64,000 nucleotides of DNA. It comes from Adiantum capillus-veneris. Its lineage: Eukaryota > Streptophyta > Polypodiopsida > Polypodiales > Pteridaceae. Positions 46,041 to 57,156 of this stretch are shown piece by piece. The notes beneath the pieces were generated by a model. The model worked only from the letters and a program-made list of their open reading frames with translations. It was not told the DNA's origin and made no database searches. The stretch is taken from the NCBI GenBank assembly GCA_014529385.2, contig CM043945.1, positions 94,960,112-95,024,111 of the forward strand, in the 5' to 3' direction. The position numbers and the translations under genes were made by a program. Numbering within the stretch: the stretch's first letter is position 1; every line of letters starts with the position of its first letter.

Positions 46041-46365
46041 GTGAACTCCGTTCACCGCTTGTGAACGTCACGAAAAATGTAGGTGGGCCAAGTTGACGGA
46101 TCATTGCAAAAACGTCTTTTCGCAAACGCTCGTAATAATCTGGAGAAATTCTCAAGCGTTCAAGGTCTCTGTATCCAATATCTGATTGCAAGACCTTTTC
46201 TAAGTTTTCTGTTGTCTTCACGTCAGCCGCACGGATGACTCGATCATTCAATGTTGACTTTCGTAGTCTAACCCAGGCGGATGTGTGAATTTGATGTATC
46301 ATGATCTTAATGACTTTGAAGAACATGTTCGTCATGTGCCTTGCAAATCGTCGGTCGCTGTTCAT
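45650..46365 (-). pseudogene. Helentron Rep endonuclease, HUH region, interrupted by (CT)n
   Basis: 46365-46035 reads MNSDRRFARHMTNMFFK and ends DVFAMIRQLGPPTFFVTFTS, a hallmark of Helitron Rep. A (CT)n/(TA)n tract of about 70 bases then interrupts it. Beyond it, another frame gives EDPVTCARYYNHRIASLRKL, a TAA, then FFFMTEFQPCGSEHDHGLL: the two His of the HUH metal site are at 45712-45714 and 45706-45708 (the middle residue is Asp instead of hydrophobic). A TAG follows where Helitrons usually have Trp. FIDKYISCDKQ comes next. The Rep cleaves and joins single strands during rolling-circle transposition; this copy cannot encode it intact. Confidence 0.85.
45966..46038. repeat. (CT)~34 microsatellite inside the Rep gene
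   Basis: Uninterrupted CT ending in tatatat, located between two Rep segments that would otherwise be nearly adjacent. Confidence 0.97.
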
Positions 46366-48836
46366 AATTTCCCATTGGCAAATCTCTTGATACGTATACC
46401 GATGAGGCCCGCTTGGTTAGATCGTTCCTTCCCAAAGAAAAGCGTAGGAAAGTTCAACTCCTCGCAGTCTATGTCTACAAATAGTCCAAGTGGCCTATTA
46501 CCCTCACATGGAGCTATCGTCGAGACCTTTGTAAAGGCATCAAAAAAGTCGTTTGAGTCAGCAAAGTTATGCAAGAGGGTATCTGTGTGCGGTTCTGTAG
46601 CTTCTTCTTGCAAGTCATCGATTAGTGCTTCGTGATTCTCATCCGGTTCGTTGCTCTCAGCATGGAGTGCAGCCATTTGCTTGCTAAATAGTGTGTTAGG
46701 TTGTATATTGTGTTTTCTATATAGCGCTGTACCTATCAAATCAGTCAATGCGGCAATGACATGTTGCGGTTGGATTTGGCCACTTTTATAAATTGCCTTG
46801 TACTCCAACTTCCTCTTTATTGCTACACCGATAGTTGTGTTTTCAATAGCTATGCGGGGCAAGACGCTCTGAACTACGTCTGTTGTCGCTGGAATGTTTA
46901 TTACACTTCCTCGTAAGAGATATTGGCCGTAATGCAAGTATTGATGAATTTGTGCGAACGTGTTTCTTGGTGCGACCAATCGCTCTTCAAGTTCGTTAAG
47001 TGCAGTTATTGATTCAATTTGGTCATTCATACATAGGAAAGAAGGCGATGAGAACTTTGGGACGTTTTTCTTTTTACAGTAGTATAAACAACTATTACAC
47101 AGTTGCACTTTGTTAGTATTGTTTGGTTTTAATATCGTGGATAGCTCGTACTCAATCAGATTCTTTTTGTATGAGCAGTCGCCCGTCAGGTCTTTTGGGA
47201 AATTCAGTCGTTTACAACAAGAACAAAATTCTGTCGGAGTTTGCTGGGTAGCCTCAATAAATCGCGACACAATGTTCTCAGTTTCAAGATCTTCATACAC
47301 AGTTTTCTCACAAGTAATTTCGTGTACGTTTTTGGGTTTCTTTAGCAGAAAGTATAAGTGACGTGTAAGTTTACTAAGGTTAGTGTCTGGTAGATTGCGG
47401 GTTCTTAAAAAACGCAAACAAATCTCTTTCTTTGGCAAGTTTGGATTGTCTCTATGCAAATGTAGTAACTCTATATCTATAATTGATTTTGGGAGTGGAA
47501 AATTCTCATTTGAATGTTCTCCAACGTGTTTATTGCTGGCAAGTTTCTTTAACAAGTTTGTAAGTTTCCAAGCTACTCCTTTCTCAGAAATGCATACTTG
47601 TTTGTTTTCTTGCAAGAACATTTCTATAACGTATTTCTTTATGGCTCCAGTATTCAAATTGTACAAAGACATCAGTTTTTTTTCCAAGTCTTCGGTCCAA
47701 TGCGTGTAGCTTCTCTTCCTCTTTTCTTTACATATTTGTTTTTCCTTTTTGTGTATCTCTTTCTTCACAACAATTCTTGCTTTTTGTTCTCTGCTAGGGA
47801 CATCAATAAACGGCTCATAGTGTCCTTCTTTTCTGTATTCATCATGGAAAAGTAAATTTACAATTTGCTTACTTTCAGAGAAGTTTATCTCAATCATTTT
47901 TTTCTTGTTTGAAAAGCTCCATACTGTAACGTTTAATTTTAATCCTCGTGCTATCCAATAAAGAATAATCGCGTCCCCCCATAGGCCTCCGACAGAGGCA
48001 GGCACTGTCATCAATTCAGTGTATTGTTCTATGTTTTCAACATTGTGCGTCTCCCGCAAGAAAGGTTCGGTTAAATGAATTTGTACAGTCTCTATAGCTG
48101 CGGCATCATTGTTTTGTAGGTTTTGAGTCAGCTCACGAACACCTACCTGTCTTATTTCTTGGCTTGATCTTTCGTGGTTGAGCAAGTAGGCTATAGCATC
48201 GAACATGCAGTCACCAGCAGTGTAATCAAAATTTTCCACTGTCTGTAGGTCTGAGAAACTTAGAGTGCACTCATTACACCATGTAATATCTTTTGAAGAG
48301 TGTGTGCATACGGCATTTGGGCATGAAGGAGCTTGAGAAGGAAGTAATGGTTCAAAATGTCCAACATGTGAAGGACGATTGTCATAAAGTATATGTAAGG
48401 CTACATCAAAGTGAGAAAAATATGTTATGTAATTTACCATAGTTGACTTGGACCAAAGTGTAATGCTTTTTCTGTAAAGGTATGCACACCAGAAAATGCA
48501 GAAAAGGTCTCCCCACAATCCACCAGCTGAAGCTGGTAGCTGCATTTTGTAACTGTACTCGTTTACGGAGTATACACCATGCAATGTCCGCAAAATATCA
48601 AGCGATAAAAAAGTTCGCAGACATTGCATTGCATGGCCTTCTTCATTACGTAAGGCAGAGATGAAGCTGTTAATGATTTGTTTTCTCAATATACGAGGTG
48701 AGAATGTATTTCCTAGCAAATAGTTTAGTGTGTTGAACAAGCAATCACCAGGAACGTACTCATAATCATTTGGGCGTATTAAGCCAACACTAGTATATGT
48801 GCATCTTTCTTGCAGTGGGGCTCCAGTCAAAGCCAT
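46362..48836 (-). pseudogene. Helentron N-terminal part: two OTU domains and Helitron-like N region
   Basis: A long frame (about 825 codons from the ATG at 48836; an upstream in-frame start at 48863 is less likely). OTU domain 1: PGDCLFN (Asp/Cys) with GHFEPL (His) at about 48750-48345. OTU domain 2: AGDCMFDAIAYLL with EGHYEPF at about 48220-47810. Both keep Cys and His, so both could be active cysteine proteases (deubiquitinase fold). A charged linker (KKEIHKKEKQICKEKRKR) follows, then Cys-rich segments FCSCCKRLNF and CNSCLYYC near 47220-47080, then the conserved LVAPRNTFAQIHQYLHYGQY at 46960. The frame ends with a one-base shift near 46377; the next frame continues at once with MNSDRRFARHM. 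Confidence 0.9.
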
Positions 48837-48870
48837 GGTCAAGTATGGAAAAAAAGCTTTCAAATGTAAT

Positions 48871-49195
48871 GTTTACTCACCTCCTCACCCTCTCCTTCTC
48901 CCCTTTCAGTTCGTCACTCAGGCAATAGTGCACGGTCCCTGTTAGTAGCAAAGAGAAAGTCGAAGAGCTTTAGTGAAACAATAATCTTTCAAAAAGTTCA
49001 GCAAGAATTTATCATGCGTCATCTAGGTGGAGTTGGTCATTTCGCATGTAATCGTTTCTAATCTATGGATATATCAATGCAAGGAATAAGTGGATTGAAT
49101 GAAAGAAGCTCCGGAAACAAATTCATATTGCTATGACAGTCATTGTTTCTTAGGCTAACCGCGTTCCGAAACGATTGTTGCTGAGTCTATTCGCC
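48871..49195. other. upstream flank of the Helentron
   Basis: Short stretch with CT-rich leader-like sequence just before the first ATG on the minus strand (48845-48905). No gene. The Helentron 5' end probably lies here but no signature was fixed. Confidence 0.4.
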
Positions 49196-49550
49196 AGTCT
49201 ATGCAGATGTAGAAACTCTGTATCTATAAGTGATTTTGGGAGCGGAAAATCCTCATTTGAGTGTTCTCCAATTTGTTTATTACTGGCAAGTTTTTTTTAA
49301 GCAGTTTGTAAGTTTCGAAGGTACTCCTTTCTTAGTAATGTATACTTGTTTGTTTTCTTGCAAGAAAATTTCTATAACATGTTTCTTTAAGGCTCCAGTA
49401 TTCGAACTGTACAAATGTATCAGTTTTTTTTTCCAAGTCTTCGATCCAATGTGTGTAGCTTCTCTTCCTATTTCTTTTACGTGCCTGTTTTTCCTTGTTG
49501 TATATCTCTTTCTCCACAACAATTCTTGCTCTCCCCAGTACACAAGCTGG
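49196..49550 (-). pseudogene. second, partial Helentron copy
   Basis: This stretch is a diverged copy of 47450-47790 of the larger element (linker between OTU 2 and the Cys-rich region), including the phrases for IEIFLQENKQVYI and EKKLIHLYSSNTGALKKHV. It matches only about 340 bases and is frame-broken. It is either a fragment of a second insertion or a local duplication. Confidence 0.88.
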
Positions 49551-51326
49551 TAATGCCTTGTATACATGCTTCTTTTTGCCAAGAGAGGAAAAGAAAGAGT
49601 GAAAGAAAGAAAGGAAGATAAAAGCAAATTGGTAGAGGAGAATACGATGAGCTCGACGGGCAATGTCGCCCACATGGCAGGCGACCACTAATGCATGCCA
49701 GCAAGGAACGAGCATTCTTTTCGTTTGTCCCTGTCAACACAAGAAAAGCAATATAATGGCTGCTCTTTATTTCCAGGCAGCAAACGACCAAATTGTAGTT
49801 ACATTCTCGGCATGAGCGGATCTTAGATGGCAACCTTCTTCTCTCTTGTCGCAATGAACCTGGCATTAATCAGCCTCAAAGCTGGTGCAAGCATTGAGCT
49901 TAAACGTGGAAAAAAAAGCCAGCACCGGAGTGTCATGCACAATCTCTGCAAGCCCGGCCTTAACCTGCGTGTAAAATCAACTCTGCAGGCAAGCAAGACT
50001 GGTAAAGGTCTTGACCTTGAACCGAGTGCAAATCAGTCCCAAAGGCTCCTGCATAAATGAACCAACTCTCGTTCCTAAGCCTGGTGTAAATGTTAGCTTG
50101 GCCTTGGTGTAGGTTGGTGGTAAAGAAGGCGCAAATGCTGGTTATGTAAATCAGCCAAGTAACCGATGCAAACCTTGGCCCCAGTCCTGGTGCAAGTCGG
50201 CAGTAAGCTCAGTCACAGAAAGCTCCTCACAGACCCATACAAACTTTCCAAGATTGATTCTAAGCTCCAAGCAAGCTGTAATTTCTTAATCAGGTAGGCC
50301 AGAACGACACTCAAGGCCGGAAGATGGATTGATCTGCTCTCGTGAAGAAAGGCCTTGTCAGAAAGAATTGTTCCACAAGCCTGAGAAATAGGGAAATCCC
50401 TCCTTTCCAAACCTCAGGCTCGAATGGCGGATTCTTCCTCGTGCGGAAAACCCCGAGAGGTAAGCTCTCTTTTTTGTCTGTCAAGGGAGTGTAGAACTCC
50501 ACAAATCGTCGCTACGTGCTTCCTCGTGGTAAAGGAAGCTGAAGTTCATGACAGCCGCTCTCGCACGCATAATTGTCGAGACCTTCTGTGTATTCAAGTT
50601 TGAATGGGGAAACTGGTGCAAGAATATTCACAGAGGTAAGCTCGACTCCCAGATTGTTGGCACGAACTTGAAGGCGCCTATCTTCAAGCCCATGTTGAGG
50701 GAGAGCCTCGAGTATGTAGATATTATTGTTGCCAAGTATTTTCTCTATCATTCGGCTTGATTGCAAGCATGCCCCGGATATGCAGGTTCAGGAGTGCCTA
50801 AAAAGAGCAGAACACCGCAGGCTAAACGGAGTTCTCGTAACTAGATAGCAATGTCAATCTGGTGGTCCTCTAGGATTGGCCGAAAAAGGCATCTATCAAA
50901 AACGCGCAATCAAAGTGGGTGTTCGATTCTCGACTTTGAGCCTCGTCACAAGAAGACGCCCGAGAAAATGATACAAAGCAAACCATGAGGCAAGACTTAA
51001 CCTGAACCAAGTCTCGGTCCTGAACCCTGGATAATTTAAATCTTGCACAATTCGAGTCTCAAGGAAACTAAACTTGGTACGAATTTTTCCCACCTCACGT
51101 CGATTGGCCGGCCGCTAAGTGCACGGTCCGTTCTCAATGAGTGAAAAGAGGCACAAGGGGAGGCTGAACAAGCCCTTCTTTCTTGGGATTCCTGTCACTC
51201 TTCAACAAAACACGATTAGGAATCGCCACGCCCAAGTAAACCTGTGGTTCGTACGATTGCAACAAGCGGAAAAAAATCTTGTGGTTCTTGTGGTTCTTTC
51301 CTTGAGTAACGCAGAACACTTCCAAA
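49551..51326 (-). other. probable internal remnant of an inverted LTR element
   Basis: The minus strand has protein-like frames, e.g. 50766-50512 (LEALPQHGLEDRRLQVRANN) and 50502-50311 (FYTPLTDKKESLPLGVFRTR), with no recognised domain. They lie downstream of an inverted LTR and primer-binding site (51327-51339), so they may be the interior of that element. The first 230 bases after the primer site match 53797-54050 in inverted orientation, then the two elements diverge. Confidence 0.45.
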
Positions 51327-52495
51327 GCTCTGATACCAATGCTACGTGCAGTGGAATGAATGTTGTTTTTTCTCAAGATTAGTGATCTTTATTGCTCAAG
51401 GTCCCTTTTAGTTCTTAGGGAAGGAGGGAGCCTTCCGTCTTCATGGGGAGTGCTGTGATTACAAACAAAGTAAGTAGATATTGTGCGTGCATAATCTTTA
51501 TTGCTCAAGGTTCCTTTTAGTTCTTAGGGAAGGAGAGAGCTTTCTGTCTTTATGGAGAGTGCTATGATTACGACCAAAGTAAGTGGGTATTGTGCGTGCA
51601 AGTGAATGAGACTGAGAGAAGGAGAGAGAAGAGATACGACGTCCGAGAGGTTGTAAAACCTTCCTCCGAAGGCTCCACTCTCGTCGGCGAGTGATCTACT
51701 TTGACTGCAGAAAGGTGTACAATGCGTATGCAATGGACTGATGCAATGGGACTATGCCGATGGCGACGACGGTGGTGAAGACGACGAGTCGATGGCTGAA
51801 ATCTGTAGTCTTCTATCTGCTGGTTTTCGGGACTGTTTTGGTGGCTGAAAATGACTGTTTTGGCTGTGTTTTCTTGGACGAAAGTTGGGAGAACTTCTGC
51901 AACCGACTTGGGGGAATTTGCTACCGTGCCATGGCTGAAAACTTGCGTTTTCTTCAAGGCTGAAATCTGCTGACCAAACGCTGATATGGCCAGGCCCAAA
52001 ACGCTAAACTGAAGCCTCCTTTTTGCTGAGAATCATTAACGCTGGGTTGTTTTTGTTCTTGCCAAAAACGCTGGGCTGTGGAGATACAAAACGCTAGCAG
52101 GCTGCTTGTGGAAAATGGTAGCAAAGCTGAGGTTTTAGGCTGGCGTTTTTTTGTGAGCACAAAAACGCTGGCTGGGACAAATGCTTGGTGAGCAAAACGT
52201 TAATGAGATGTCTGATCTGCAGGAGGGACAACGCCAAAAGGTGGAAGCTTCAAGGCGATGGTTCTGCTGGGAATCCCCGCAAAGGAGGAGGTCCAAAAAC
52301 GTTGGGAGGTTCTAGGGGGGTATTGCTGAGAAGTTGCCTATTGAGCAGGAAACTCGTGCTGCCTCTTCTGCCAGAAAGTGCTAACTTGGGTTTGCTTATA
52401 TATTAACTTAGTAACTACTTTTGTTGGAAAGTCACTTAAAAATAATAAGTGAAAATGACCCAAAATAGGAAAATAGGCTAAATGCTGTCATGTGA
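51327..52495 (-). mobile_element. inverted, truncated LTR with primer-binding site
   Basis: 51340-52495 is an inverted relative of the LTR at 52496-53796; the site complementary to initiator tRNA-Met (tggtatcagagc) is at 51327-51338 on the minus strand. It stops exactly at the TGTCA start of the plus-strand element, so the latter apparently inserted into it. A 110-bp tandem duplication (about 51378-51600) lies inside. Confidence 0.85.
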
Positions 52496-53796
52496 CACAT
52501 CCCAACCCTATGTGTCCGTGGACAAGCTACACCATAGCAAGGTTCCCGTCAGTCAAGTCAAGTTAGATTAGAAGTGATCTGGCACTTTGTGAGTCTATTC
52601 GTAGACCGTGCATGCCCAGTCCCTTACCAATAGATGCATATCCTCCGGTTGCACACAGCATGATCATCAGTATTCCATTCAAAATCCATCAGAACTAGTT
52701 AGAGGATTTTTCAAGTGACTTTATCCCGTTTTCCCTATTTTTGACATTTTTCACTTATTTATTAAGTGACTTTTGTTGGATAGTCAATAGGGAAAATTGG
52801 GTAAGTTAATATATAAGAAAACCCAAGTTAGCACTCCACAGCAGAAGAGGCAGCAGGAGCTTCCCGCTCAACAGGCAACTTCTCAGCAGTACCCCCCCTC
52901 ATGACCTCCCATCGGCATACCTCCCCCTTCCTTGGCATTTTCACAGAGCATCAGCATCGCTTGAAGTCTTCCCCCTTCTGGCGTTATTCCCTTGCAGATC
53001 AGCCTCATCCTCGGTGTTTTCCCACGACAAAATTAGCTCAAGCCTTAGCGGTTTTTTTTGTCCAGCAAGCTCAACGTTTTTTTTGCAACCATCCAGTAAC
53101 GCTGGATCTGCTGGTCAATTCAGGATTTTTCTTCATTGCATTCAGCAGAGCAGGCATCAACTTTGAAGCGTTTTCACCAATAGATGCATAGCAGCCCTAG
53201 CGTTTCCTGTTTCCAACCATTTGGCAGCAGAAGCTCAACAAGACACTAACGCTAGGACAGCAGGTCAGCTTTTCTAGTTTGCAGCCTAAAAAACGCAGGT
53301 TTTCAGCATATGAAACAGTAGCAGATCAGCCACAGACCGGTTGCAGGAGTCCCCCCAACTTTAGCCCAAGAAAACGCAGCCAAAACAGTCAGTTTCAGCC
53401 ACCAAACAGTCCCCGAATTCAGCGATTAGAAGATCACAGATTTCAGCCAATAAGTCGATGTCGTCACCACCGTAGTCGTCAACGGCATAGTCCAACTTGC
53501 ATCAGTCCATTGCGTTCGCATTGTACACCTTTGTGCAATCAAAGTAGACCACGCTTGCCGACGAGTGTGGGGCCTTCGGAGGAGGGTTTTACAACCTCTC
53601 AGGTGTCGTATCTCTTCTCTCTCCTTCTCTCAATCTCATTCACTAGCACGCACAAGATCCACTCACTTTGTTCGTGATCATAGCACTCTCCTCAAAGACG
53701 GAAAGCTCTCTCTTTCCCTAAGAACTTAAAGGAACCTTGAGCAATAAAGATCACTAATCTTGAGAAAATACAACATTCACTCCGCTGCACGTAACA
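52496..53796 (+). repeat. 5' LTR (1301 bp)
   Basis: Begins TG and ends CA. The first ~1070 bases are matched by the 3' LTR from 57157 with scattered substitutions and small indels. Confidence 0.92.
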
Positions 53797-53797
53797 T

Positions 53798-53809
53798 TGG
53801 TATCAGAGC
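53798..53809 (+). promoter_or_regulatory. primer-binding site, initiator tRNA-Met
   Basis: TGGTATCAGAGC, complementary to the 3' end of plant initiator tRNA-Met, one base after the 5' LTR. Confidence 0.93.
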
Positions 53810-54283
53810 TTTGGAAGTGTTCTTCATTACTCAAGGAAAGAACCACAAGAACCACAAGATTTTTTTTTTTTGCTTGTTACGATCGCACGAACCCAAGTTC
53901 GCTTGGGCGTGGCGATTCCTAATCGTGTTTTGTTGAAGAGTGACAGGAATCCCAAGAAAGAAGGGCTTGTCTAGCCTCCCCTTGTGTCTCTTTTCACTCA
54001 TTGAGAGCGGACCGTGCACTTAGTGGCCGGCCAATCGACGTGAGGTGGGAAAAAGCAACCTCGGTGTGAGCGCAAGGCCGCCAAGGGGTGCACCCGCAGA
54101 AAAGGGTAGAACTCGGTTGAAGAGAAGATCCTTCTCAATGCGATTCACAAGCGAAAGAAATATTCAAGAATCTCAAGAACCCACAATTCTCACGAATCAA
54201 GGACCTCAAGAACCTCAAGAACCCAAGTTCCTCGTGAACTTAAGAACCCAAGACTATAGTGCATGGTCGTCACCCAAAGCGGG

Positions 54284-56065
54284 ATGGATACTTCACATAC
54301 AGGTAATGAGCATGAGAGAGGGGACGAAGAGTTTTCTCCACCAAGAGACTTTTCCAACCCTCCCCCCTCCCCATCTACGCCACCAAGTGCACCAAACCCT
54401 ATGGAGGCAGTGGTCACGAGGATGATGGCCATGATGGATAGACAAGAAGAAAATCGCCTTGCTCAGGAACATGAGCACCTTGCTTTCAAGCGCGAGCGTG
54501 ATGAATGAGAGGCTCAAAGGGAGATTCGCCATAAAAAATTTATGTCCCACATACTAGCCTCGAAGACGGAACCACCCAAAGATCGTGGGAGTTCCTCTCG
54601 TGGTGCAAGCCACGACGCGGATTCCAACAACCCAATCACTGAAAAAGTGACTTTCAGTAAGTATGATGGTAAGATGGATGCTACGGTTATTCATTCTTGG
54701 TTGCATCAATTCAATGTTTATTTTGCGACAACTAAGAAAACAGGAAATACCAAAGTTTTGACGACAGCTATGTACCTCGCCGATGATGCCATGAATTGGT
54801 ACCATGCGTGGCAAGAGGCACAGCTAGCCGCGCACCTAGAGACAGCCGACGATTTCACGCCCCTCTCTTTTAGTTGGGCTGATTTCCAAGACAAGCTCAA
54901 GGCGCGGTTTATGCCACCTCAGTACCTCGCACGATTGACAAAGGATTGGCGTAATCTCAAGCAACATGGTATGCCAGTCATGTCTTTTTCTAACAGTGTT
55001 TTGTAGCCAGGCACTCAATTACGCAAGCCGGATGATGAGCGCAAAGAGGCTTTTCTCTTTGGGTTAGACGAATACATCAAGTTTGATGTTGAAGTCTTTG
55101 AACCCGCGGATCTCAATAAGGAGGTAGCGATTGCTCTCGCACAAGAAATGAAGCACAACAAGGGAAAGCCTAAGGAGAACAAGACTTCCACAAGTACCTC
55201 TCAGACTTCGCACTCTTCCTAGAACGGTAAGAACGGTAAGAATGGTAAGAATGGTAACTCTTCTAACCAGTCTTCCAATGAATCTAAGGGTAAGGCTAAC
55301 ACAATTGCTAAACCTAAGCTTACTCCAGATGAAAAGGTAGCACAAGGAATTGTAGGAGGTCATATCACTTCGGAAGAACAAAGCACGTATTCTAAGGAAG
55401 GTCGTTGTTTTCATAGTCACATTAAGGGTCACATAAAAAGAACATGTTCTAAGCTTGAAGGAAATGAATGTACACAATCTGCAGTACCCACTACATCTAT
55501 CAATGTAATGAGTGATAACACGATTGTGCCCAAAGTTTCTAAGGACCCTCTCATTGATGATTCTCTCATTAAATGTTATGGTCGTACGTCGGGGCACCAT
55601 TTTGTCATATTGTTTGACCCAGGTAGTATGCATGATATGATCAGTTCCTCTCTTGATGAGAGAGCCCGCCTCGAAGTTAGTCCGAGATCTCCTATCGAGG
55701 TCTCTGGCTTTCGTCCTGGTATGGACGCTCTCATCATGGAGGAGTGCCTTGATGTGTTGTTTGCAATTCAGCAGACTGCCTTCACTAGAAGATTTGTTGT
55801 TTCTCCTCTCTCGGGATGCGAAATGATTTTGGGCATTCGATGGTTTCGTGATAATGATGCTCATATAAAATTTTCGGCTAACACTATCACTCTCAATGCC
55901 GACAATGATTCTCCTACTGTCTTTCAGGGAATGGACATTGCTCCTTCTCCATCTCTCATTGCTAATATGCAGGACAAGGTTGAAAGGATTCGGGATAAGG
56001 AGACTCTCCCAGTCTCTTTTTCTCCACAGCATGACACAGAGGATTTGCATGATTGTGTGAAGCAT
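54284..56065 (+). pseudogene. gag-protease polyprotein, one frame with three stop codons
   Basis: The ATG at 54284 (MDTSHTGNEHERGDEE) starts a frame that stays the same to about 56065. Gag: VTFSKYDGKMDATVIHSWLH, then LADDAMNWYHAWQ, FSWADFQDKLKARFMPPQYL, KQHGMPVMSFSN, as in Ty3 gag proteins. A zinc knuckle is degenerate: CFHSHIKGHIKRTC has His in place of the second Cys. The protease active site is LFDPGSMHDMISSSL, followed by CEMILGIRWFRD. Stops lie at 54506 (TGA), 55004 (TAG) and 55220 (TAG); each could arise from CGA or CAG by one C-to-T change. Near 56053-56070 the frame shifts into the next ORF. Confidence 0.88.
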
Positions 56066-57156
56066 ATGATGATTTGGATGACAAAGATGAGTATGATAAG
56101 TCGAATGATATTGTTAAGCATGATGATTTGGATGCCAATGACAAGCATGGTAATTTGCATGATCAAGATATGATTGCTCACAAGCATGAAGATGACGTGA
56201 TTGTTCACATGGATGACGTGTTAGTGGATACTTTTTCTAGCGAAGCTAACCTCGTTGTAGATTCGATCAATCACGAAGGATCGTTCTTGGCTCTCGAGCC
56301 TAGGTCAACAAAATCCCCTCAGAAAGAACCCACTCAAGAAGAACCCCTTCAGGAAGCACAGATCTTGGCTCTCGTGCCTAGGTCTCAAGAACCGTCACAG
56401 GAAGTATTATGTGTCCGCATAATTGATACGCACGCATTGTTTGAGTGTTTCATCCGTGGCGGTTACCTGTATTTTAGTCAACATCGTTATGTGATCCCTT
56501 TTCCTAGGCATGACATATTGTATGTTGAGCACGTTTCTCTCATGGATGAGCACGAATGTATGCGGATTGTTCATGAAAAGATGAAAAGTTTGTATGTCAG
56601 GAAGTCACATTCCATGTCTCTTCGTTGGCATGACACAGTTTCCGAACGAGCACATGATAGTATGAGCACCGAACATGGGCATTTCCATTGTGAATTGCCA
56701 AAGTTGATTGATTTCGATCGAACAGAAAAGATTAGATCGCATTGTTTGTATGTGTTTGACAAACGGGTTGTTACTTCGTCTTTATGTTCATCGACATTGC
56801 ATACACAGTCTTTAGAGAAGACAAGATTTTTCTCCTTCACTTTACATGGAATGGATATATTCATGGTTTTGCGTTGGAGATGGTTTCAGGAATTTTCAGC
56901 CATGGAGATCCTTGAAGATGAAAGGAGCAGGACTCTAGACGAAGTTGAAACAAGAAAGGAGACTCAGAAGACTTTGTCGCTTTCGGCGCGGCCCAAAGAA
57001 GAAGGCTTTGCAAACCTTCATGAAGTTCAAGTATCGCACGACCCACACATCAGAGTGGGCCTGCGAAGAGTCCCTTCTAGGATTCCGGATGCTCTTGACG
57101 ATCTCCCTCGACGTCGTAGAGTTCGGTTCCAGTACCTCACTTTGAAAAGGAGGGGA
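56053..57156 (+). CDS. extra ORF between protease and polypurine tract, function unknown
   Basis: An open frame of 394 codons follows the protease after a one-base frame change and runs to 57237, just past the polypurine tract; the part before the LTR is about 368 codons. The start is very rich in Asp, His and Lys (DDLDDKDEYDKSNDIVKHDD), then a repeated EPRSTKSPQKEP / VPRSQEPSQE linker, then a compact region with many His and Trp (RYVIPFPRHDILYVEHVSLM, MSLRWHDTVSERAHDSM). It ends in a basic stretch (DLPRRRRVRFQYLTLK). I recognise no domain. It occupies the place where reverse transcriptase and integrase are normally encoded, yet it stays open while gag has stops. Confidence 0.55.
57145..57156 (+). 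promoter_or_regulatory. polypurine tract
   Basis: Twelve purines ending GGGGA directly before the TGTCA of the 3' LTR; plus-strand priming site of the element. Confidence 0.88.

Larger units (their letters stand above)
42230..48870 (-). mobile_element. Helitron2/Helentron, nearly complete coding region
   Basis: All minus-strand pieces fall in the domain order known for Helentrons: OTU cysteine protease domains, zinc-finger/Helitron-like N region, Rep with HUH and two catalytic Tyr, Pif1-like helicase, and an endonuclease/exonuclease/phosphatase (EEP) domain. Damage is limited to a handful of single-base or two-base frameshifts, a few stops and one microsatellite expansion, implying a young or recently active family. 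Helitrons move by rolling-circle replication. Terminal hairpins and flanking dinucleotides were not identified. Confidence 0.9.

Noticed and set aside
49930-50210. Degenerate array of 'ggtgcaaat' phrases
   Set aside because: Spacing and sequence are too irregular to call a tandem repeat by eye.
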